From assembly GCF_030445035.2 (NCBI RefSeq), contig NC_080677.1, forward strand, positions 155,807,169 through 155,871,168: a DNA stretch of 64,000 nucleotides. The letters are read 5' to 3'. A program made the position numbers and the translations under genes. Below, one piece after another: positions 57,960-64,000 of the stretch. Source of the DNA: Dasypus novemcinctus (lineage: Eukaryota > Chordata > Mammalia > Cingulata > Dasypodidae). How positions within the stretch are numbered: position 1 is the stretch's first letter; every line of letters begins with the position of its first letter. Under the pieces are notes generated by a model that did not search any database, was not told where the DNA came from, and saw only the letters and a program-made list of their open reading frames with translations.

Positions 57960-58149
57960 CTATAACTAGTTTTAAAATCTGGTAGAAATTAAATCTTCAA
58001 GTCCTCGAGCATGAGGTAATTAAACCACAGTCTCCCCTACTGAGAAAAATAGAAAACCTTGGTAATGGACTGAAACTCCTAAAAACCTATTGATAAAATC
58101 TATCAAGTGAAAAGAGATAAGGAAAGAATGATGAGACAGTTTATCTTAT

Positions 58150-60330
58150 ATAATCTGTTGGATGAATTGTTTTTGACCAAACAAAGCCTTTATTTCTGAG
58201 GCCATGGAGCTGATACATCATCTGCAAACAAATGAATTTTTTTTTTTTTTTGGAGTTGGTAGAAACAGCCTCAAAATGCAAACAAGTTTTGAAGGAACAA
58301 AATGTAAAAATTAGGTGTATTAATGTTTCTGAAGAGAATTTTATTCCATACATATCTCCAAAACTTCAAAATGAATACATTCATCTTTTGGGAAATTACA
58401 GCAAACTGAAAAGAGTAGTAGATAATAAAAAAATCAAAATACATTGGCCTTCTTTTTTATATCACTCCTATTTTATATTTCACATAGTTATTAAATATTG
58501 GAAGTGATCAGATGTGTCCATTTTGAAGGTGGTCAAATTAAAATAAAACAATCATTCTTGGGCTTCTTTCTTATTTCTGGGAAGATTGCCTCTGAATACA
58601 CCAAAGAGGTACTGACACAATCGGATGTGGATAGACAACACATAAACCTTTGCCATGATCGAGAAAATGACAGCCCCGCAATTCTGACCAGTATTCATGG
58701 TGCTATTCAGTAAAAACCCAAGAATTTTACCATGCCCTTACTAGGGTCTTGTACAATTCATTCTCTGAATCTTCGTCGAGTTTTACTCTTGTGGGTGCAT
58801 CTCATCATGTGTGATACTGTTGGAACTTTGGGAAAATGTCATTCATTCTTTTAGTCTCACCTCATACAAGAAAAACACTGCAGAGTGTAGACAGCAAATA
58901 AAAAGCCTGTCCCAGAGAAGATGGAGAGCTCAGTCTGAAGCTGGGCATACCATGAAAGCTAACTTTGAAGCCAGTCCCAATGTTTGAAGTAGTTTAATCC
59001 AAAGAAAATGTGAATTTAGGTTTCACTTTTGGTTCTGTGTTACTTTTATTTTCTAAATTATACTTTTTCCTAGGGTGAAGTTTTAGGTGAGATTAATCAG
59101 ACACAACAATAGCCTCCAGCAGCTGGAATCAGCCTTGAACAATGTCTAGTAAGCTCTTGAAACTGTTCTTTTTTTCTTCAAGATTGGTGCACAAGTTTTT
59201 GAAGAACACCTTTAACTCTGCAACAACAAAATAGAGAACACACCATCTGCATAGAAAATACAATTACATTTTGAAGACAAAGGCCCAGAAATGACAAAAG
59301 ATGCTAGTCTCCCATTGCCAGAAGAAGACAAGTTTGAGTGTCCCAATTATTTTCTCCAAGAGCTGGACACTCATTGTCTTAGTTTGACCAGCTGCTGAAA
59401 CAAATGCCACACAAAGGGCTGGCTTAACCAAAAGAAATTTATTGGCTCACAGTTTTGAGGCCAGAAAAAGTCCAAAATGAAGGTAATGGCAAGGCTTGCT
59501 TTTCTGGAAGATATGTGGCCTTCTGGGGCTGGCTGCTGGTAATCCTTGGAGTCCCTTGGCTTGAATTTCTGTCTCCCATCACATAGCAATGTCCTCTCCT
59601 TTCTTTGCTTCTCTGATGTCCAAGTTCTTTTTATAAGGCCCCCAGTAATCCAGATTAATGTCCACCCAGCTCCCACTAGCCACACTTTAACTAAAAACAA
59701 CATCTCCAAGAGGTCCTACCTAAAACGGGTGCACACTCATGGGAATGTGGGCTAAGTTTGATCCATATTTGTTTGCTGGGACACAGCTTTCAACCTACTG
59801 TACTTGTTCTAAAGGAGCAGCTCAGATAACTTCAGTGTTTACTCTTCTTCAGGCATCAGTTTACTTGAATTTTGCAGAAGAAGCAAAACTTCGCAAGTTT
59901 CTACCAAAGGTTGTAGAAATCTATGATAAAGTTTCTGGAGAAGGTGTTTTAATGAAAACTTTTTGACTATGAAGTCTTTTGAATACTACTGGGAACTCCA
60001 AAGAAACAAAAACAGGGACAGTATTTTAATTCCTGGAATTTTTAATGAAATGGGATGTATATTAATCTCTGCTAAACCAACTATTTGTGTATCTACTGAT
60101 TTATGTGAAAAAAAACTTTTTGAAATTAAAGTGAAAAAAACAAATGCAAATGTTCCTCAATCAACTAAGAATTTAAAAAGATGGAAAAATTTGGCCATGG
60201 TATCTATTGAATGTGAATATGCCAAGAAGATCAATTTTCGCAAAGCTATATTGCAGGAGCTATGGTTCAAAAGGAAAAACTATAATTTATTATTCCTTAC
60301 TGTATATTTAAATATGTATAGATAGCTTCC
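58150..60330 (+). pseudogene. Decayed hAT-superfamily transposase (DUF4371/ZMYM1-like)
   Basis: Broken + strand frames match the order of a hAT transposase. At 58170-58250 the pattern LTKQSLYF-GHG...SSANK corresponds to the hAT 'K Q x L x F R G H' block, with the Arg codon now TGA. At 58300-58380 the frame reads ISPKLQNEYIHLLGNY. At 58510-58710 it reads VHFEGGQIKIKQSFLGFF, LTQSDVDRQHINLC and SIHGAIQ. After an inserted LTR (59374-59800) it resumes with FAEEAKLRKFLPKVVEIYDK and ends in a hAT dimerisation-like block, NLKRWKNLAMVSIECEYAKK, at 60165-60240. Frameshifts and stops throughout rule out activity. The subfamily (Zaphod- or Tip100-like) is a guess. Confidence 0.75.
59374..59800 (-). mobile_element. 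MaLR-like solo LTR nested in the hAT relic
   Basis: The + strand starts 'tgtcttagtttgaccagctg', with the reversed AATAAA as 'aaatttattggctcac'. It ends near 'tttcaacctactgta'. It splits the transposase frame, so it is younger than the hAT copy. Confidence 0.7.
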
Positions 60331-61053
60331 CCCTTTCAAAAATATATTAGTGTAATTTAAAAGTTTTAGTCCTATTCTTTTTCTTTTATTTATTCTGATT
60401 TTTTTTTAATTTTTAATTTTTTACTGGCATGGTTATATATTTGAAATTCAATAAAAGAACATCTTCAGGGCCTTTGCTTCTTTTCTGGCCTTAACTATTA
60501 TTTCATTTTATAATTGTGACCAAAAATAATTCTGTTATCTAAAGGAAAGAAGTGTTAGAAATGATCTGCTCTGAGATGGTTATTTTGTTAGGTATGCCAC
60601 TGGGAAAGAGTCTTACCTGCAATTTGTGCAAAGAGGTTGTTTTGCTTTGGGTTTTGGTTTCTGAAATATTTAGAAAATTGAATCATTTCTTAACCTCTGA
60701 TCAAGGTGAACACTAAGGCTTGCCTTGGCTCCTGTTTTAATTGTAGCCAGATTCTGGTAGAATTAAGAGCGTGTGGATTTTCATTAGGAGGGAATTTAAA
60801 ACTAAAACACTAAAATGATACCAAGGTTGACACTGATGGCTCATGTGAGGTTCCGGAAGCCATATACTTGGGCATGGCTTTTAATATCTTGGTTGTATAC
60901 AGACCTAGTTAATAAGAAATGAACCATGAAAACAGGGTGTTTTCCTAATGAATAAAATTTGTCTGAAAGGAAGCTGAGTGGTAAGGAAAGATGACAAAAT
61001 AATGAGAAGTCTTCCAATGAGTGGAAATAACATAGGAAAGAAGGGATACCTCC
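60331..61053. other. Intergenic, no gene seen
   Basis: AT-rich. It may hold the 3' noncoding end and terminal repeat of the hAT element, which I could not locate. Confidence 0.35.
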
Positions 61054-61492
61054 TGGGATAGTTTGGCTAATGTGTCAACTCAGCCAGTTAATTGTGCCCA
61101 GTTGTTTGGTCAAGCAAGCACTGGGCTAATTGCAATACACAGGCATTTATGGACTTTAGTCACCATTGACTTTACTGCAGTAGTAAATCACAGATAGCTG
61201 GTTATAATTACATCAATCAGGGAGATTGCCATCAGCAATACAATCAGCTCAATGCCTTAAAAGGGGAAGTGATTCCAGCATTGAGTGAGAATATCCCAGC
61301 TCGTCTTTGGACAGCCAGTGTCTCCCCGAACTCACCAAGGACCTTCACTGGACTTTCATCGGCGCCCTGGTTGCAGCCTGCCTGCGGAACCTGGACTTGT
61401 GTATCCCCACGGTTGTGTGAGAGACTCTGATAAAATCTCTATTGACAGATATCTCTTTTTGATTGCTTCCCTGGAGAACTCTAACGAATACA
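61054..61492 (+). mobile_element. MLT2-like (ERVL) LTR
   Basis: A second copy of the MLT2 layout: 'tgggatagtttggctaatgt', 'gtgcccagttgtttggtcaa', 'ccacggttgtgtgagagact' and 'ttccctggagaactctaacg', ending AATACA. Confidence 0.75.
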
Positions 61493-62140
61493 CCTCCTCA
61501 CATAAAAAGTTATAGAATCTCCAACATACATTTTGGCTCTTTGCCATCCACATCAGAGAAACGTGGTTTCATGATTTATGACTCCGGCATGAAGTCTAAT
61601 AGGACTGTTCGCTCAAAGCTTCAATTGTGGATCCATCATATCTGGCCTAAAATAGTCCAGCCACCCAAGAAGGGTGGTATTTGCTTCCTTCCTTCCTCTT
61701 CTACTCTCACTGATGGTAATTAAGAACTAAATTGGGATAACTAAAAAAAGATCTGAAAAAAGAGGAAGTGATTGAAAATGGTTTGTGTGACTTCTCGGTA
61801 TGTGTTCAGCCAGAACACAAATTTCCTCACCCTGTTTTGTCTCAACTAGGACTCCTTGCTCCTTTCAGAAGCGCAGACAATCCAGTCCATGGGACTGAGG
61901 AGTGAAGTGTGCTGTTTGAGTAGGAGGTTGGTAGGACTGGGGTAGGTGATCATCGGGGGTCATTCCCACGTGGGTTCTCGTATTTTGATGCTGCTCCTAA
62001 CGGGCCCTGCTAAATTCACATACCAGTTTGGTTTTGGATTCGAAGCACAGAATGTGAGCTAGAATTGTAACAAGGAAAAGATGGGGTTACTCACCTAGAA
62101 GAATCTAAGTGATAGGCCAAACAAGGGCTTTAGCCTGTGT
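61493..62140. other. Intergenic, no gene seen
   Basis: Unassigned. Confidence 0.4.
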
Positions 62141-62144
62141 AGAG

Positions 62145-62330
62145 GAGAGCCAAAGAGAAGCATGTTTATTGTCACATTATTTATAATTGTGAAAATATAA
62201 GTAACAATAAAGAAATGGTTAAGTAAATTATGGTGCATCCACATAATGGATCTTGCATTAACAAAAAAAATTAGGCTATGAAGAGTTAATAAGTACACAA
62301 AGGAGTTGATCCATTCTCCAGCACTATGGC
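62145..62330 (+). mobile_element. L1M 3' fragment
   Basis: 'tattgtcacattatttataa', 'aaatggttaagtaaattatg' and 'gtgcatccacataatgg' are classic L1M 3' words. Confidence 0.6.
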
Positions 62331-62375
62331 TAGAGTAGTCTGAACACTGCTCAGTAAGTATTTGATGACTGAGTT

Positions 62376-62802
62376 TTTTGTTTTTTTAAAAATTTCTCTC
62401 CCCTTCCTGCGCCCCACCCACGTTGTCTGCTCTCTGTGTCCATTCGTTGGTGTTCTTCTGTGTCCGCTTACACTCTTGTCAGCGGCACCAGGAATCTCTG
62501 CCTCGTTTTGTTGCGTCATCTTGCTGTGTCAGCTCTCCGTGTGTGCGGCATCCGTGTGTGTGGCATCACTCCTGGGTAGGCTGTGATTTTTTTCCTTGTG
62601 GGGCAGCTCTCCTTATGGGGTGCACTCCTTGCGCATGGGGCTCCCCTATGTGGGGCACACCCTGCATGGCACAGCACTCCTTGCATGCATCAGCACTGCG
62701 CGTGGGCCAGCTCACCACATGGGTCAGGAGGCCTGGGTTTGAACCCTGGACCTCCCGTGTGGTAGGCGGACACTCTTATCGGTTGAGCCAAATATGCTTC
62801 CC
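62376..62802 (-). mobile_element. DAS-SINE
   Basis: A full-length antisense copy. The flanks gatgactgagtt (62364-62375) and gataactgagtt (62803-62814) are a one-mismatch duplication. Confidence 0.9.
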
Positions 62803-62822
62803 GATAACTGAGTTATCGGGAA

Positions 62823-64000
62823 ACTGAGTGAAAAAGTATGTGTGCTAGCATCGCAAATGTCTTTTTAAAAAAATGTATCTTTTAAACAACATTCGGTGTA
62901 CAACAAAAATGCAAATTTGCTAAATTTCTATTGCATCCCGTATTATTTTTATCATTACAAGGAATTACTTGTTAATTTTAAAATGCAACCAAAAAGAGGA
63001 AACGTAACTTCAATGGCTAAGTTGAGAGTATTTCAAGTATAGTGCCCGTAACAGTCCTTCAAGTGTGCACATATGCTGCTATCTTTGTTCGTATATAAAG
63101 GGCTGGGCTAATCTCTGGGTGGAAGGCAGTTATACTGACATAAACTTCCTATGTGCAGGCTGTAGTAGAGGCAGGCCCCGAGTGAGTGGGGAAATGAAAC
63201 GGGCTGGTGACACCTGCCCAAAGGGCAGGAGGAAGCTCCCCAGCTAGGGACAAAAACACCTACCAAGAGAAGTCCTGGGGAGGAAAGGGGGCTGTGGGAG
63301 GGGGGATGGAGGCGGGGACGCCGAAGGAATGGGCAGGAATCCTGAGCAGGTAGCGGGGGAGCCCTGAGAGGCAGCGGAAGACATGGGGAAAAGGAAGGTC
63401 TTACTGGGTTTAGATCCCTCCAGGTGTAAAGGCATGGGGGAAAGAGGAGGCTCAAGAGACCAAGAGGTGGTGCTGGTGGGGGGACCTAGAAAAAGGCCCC
63501 AAGAAGGGGGTGCCTGCAGCTTGGCACAGGAAGCTCAGATTTTATCTGGGGGAAAAGTCAAAGGAACAGAAAGGAAAGGTGTCAAAGGTGAACGAAGCTT
63601 GGACGCTCAAGTGCGATGACTCAGTCTACCCACGTAGCGCAAGTCAACTGAAAGTTGACCTGCCAGAGGAGCTGCCCCTCGCTGGGGACAGAACTGGAGA
63701 AACTGGGGGAGGGGGTGGGGCTGATGAGACGGTGTTGATTGTGCTATAAGAAACTGGGTGGGGTGAGTGTCACAATCTGGTTCGTTTGGTGGCAGGCTGG
63801 GGTCATTATGTGATGACAACTGGTAAGGACCTACTTGTAATAACAGTAATAAAGAAACAGGAAGTCAGAGTGAGTTTTCCTGGGGGAGCATTGCATCCAA
63901 GGTGGGAGCAAGTGTGCCCCCCATGTCCAGAGGATGAAAGGAGGGGCTGCCAGTGGGCTGCTTTAACCTGGAAGGGAAGCTCCGGGGTCCGGGAGTCTCC
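62823..64000. other. Intergenic to window end, no gene seen
   Basis: The 63100-64000 part is purine-rich and moderately GC. Overlapping open frames on both strands (for example 63108-63455 minus) are not recognised and no splice-bounded homology is evident. Confidence 0.4.

Overview
This is a mammalian nuclear genomic window, almost certainly from an armadillo (Dasypus or a close relative). It carries many copies of the tRNA-derived DAS-SINE family, which I know as armadillo-specific, plus older repeats shared by placental mammals (MIR, L2, L1M, MLT2-like and MaLR-like LTRs, hAT transposons). There is no bacterial or phage content. Most long open frames are frames through SINEs or GC-rich DNA, not genes.

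The window holds one functional protein-coding gene, MAP3K8 (TPL2/COT), on the + strand. A CpG island of about 2 kb (roughly 22.2-24.1 kb) looks like its promoter and holds a likely noncoding first exon ending near 23687. Seven coding exons follow: 28061-28396, 35458-35625, 37754-38015, 38830-38936, 42568-42720, 43342-43588 and 44901-45031. They join in frame with consensus splice sites into 467 codons plus stop. The 3' UTR runs to poly(A) signals at 45955 and 46000. Key kinase residues and regulatory phosphosites are all present: Pro145 in the Gly-rich loop, Lys167, Asp253, Asp270, Thr290, Ser400 and Ser443.

Left flank (1-22 kb): an antisense L1 carrying an inserted DAS-SINE, an LTR, an L2, further DAS-SINEs, a SERBP1 processed pseudogene on the minus strand (about 6525-7440), MaLR-like LTR, MIR and L1M fragments, and long stretches of unassigned intergenic DNA. 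Within the gene the introns contain MIRs, a hAT MITE with terminal inverted repeats, a young 5'-truncated antisense L1 with a 14-bp target duplication, two short tRNA-like SINEs, L1M fragments, a perfect 38-bp palindrome and an unrecognised minus-strand ORF with a downstream AATAAA. Right flank (46-64 kb): DAS-SINEs, MaLR-like and MLT2-like LTRs, MIR and L1M fragments, and a decayed hAT transposase copy (about 58.1-60.3 kb) into which an LTR later inserted.

I see no undescribed multi-gene system here. The observations most worth a second look are the kappaB and AP-1 motifs in the MAP3K8 promoter island, an AP-1/octamer cluster in intron 1, the 38-bp palindrome, the unrecognised minus-strand ORF in intron 2, and the nested transposon histories.
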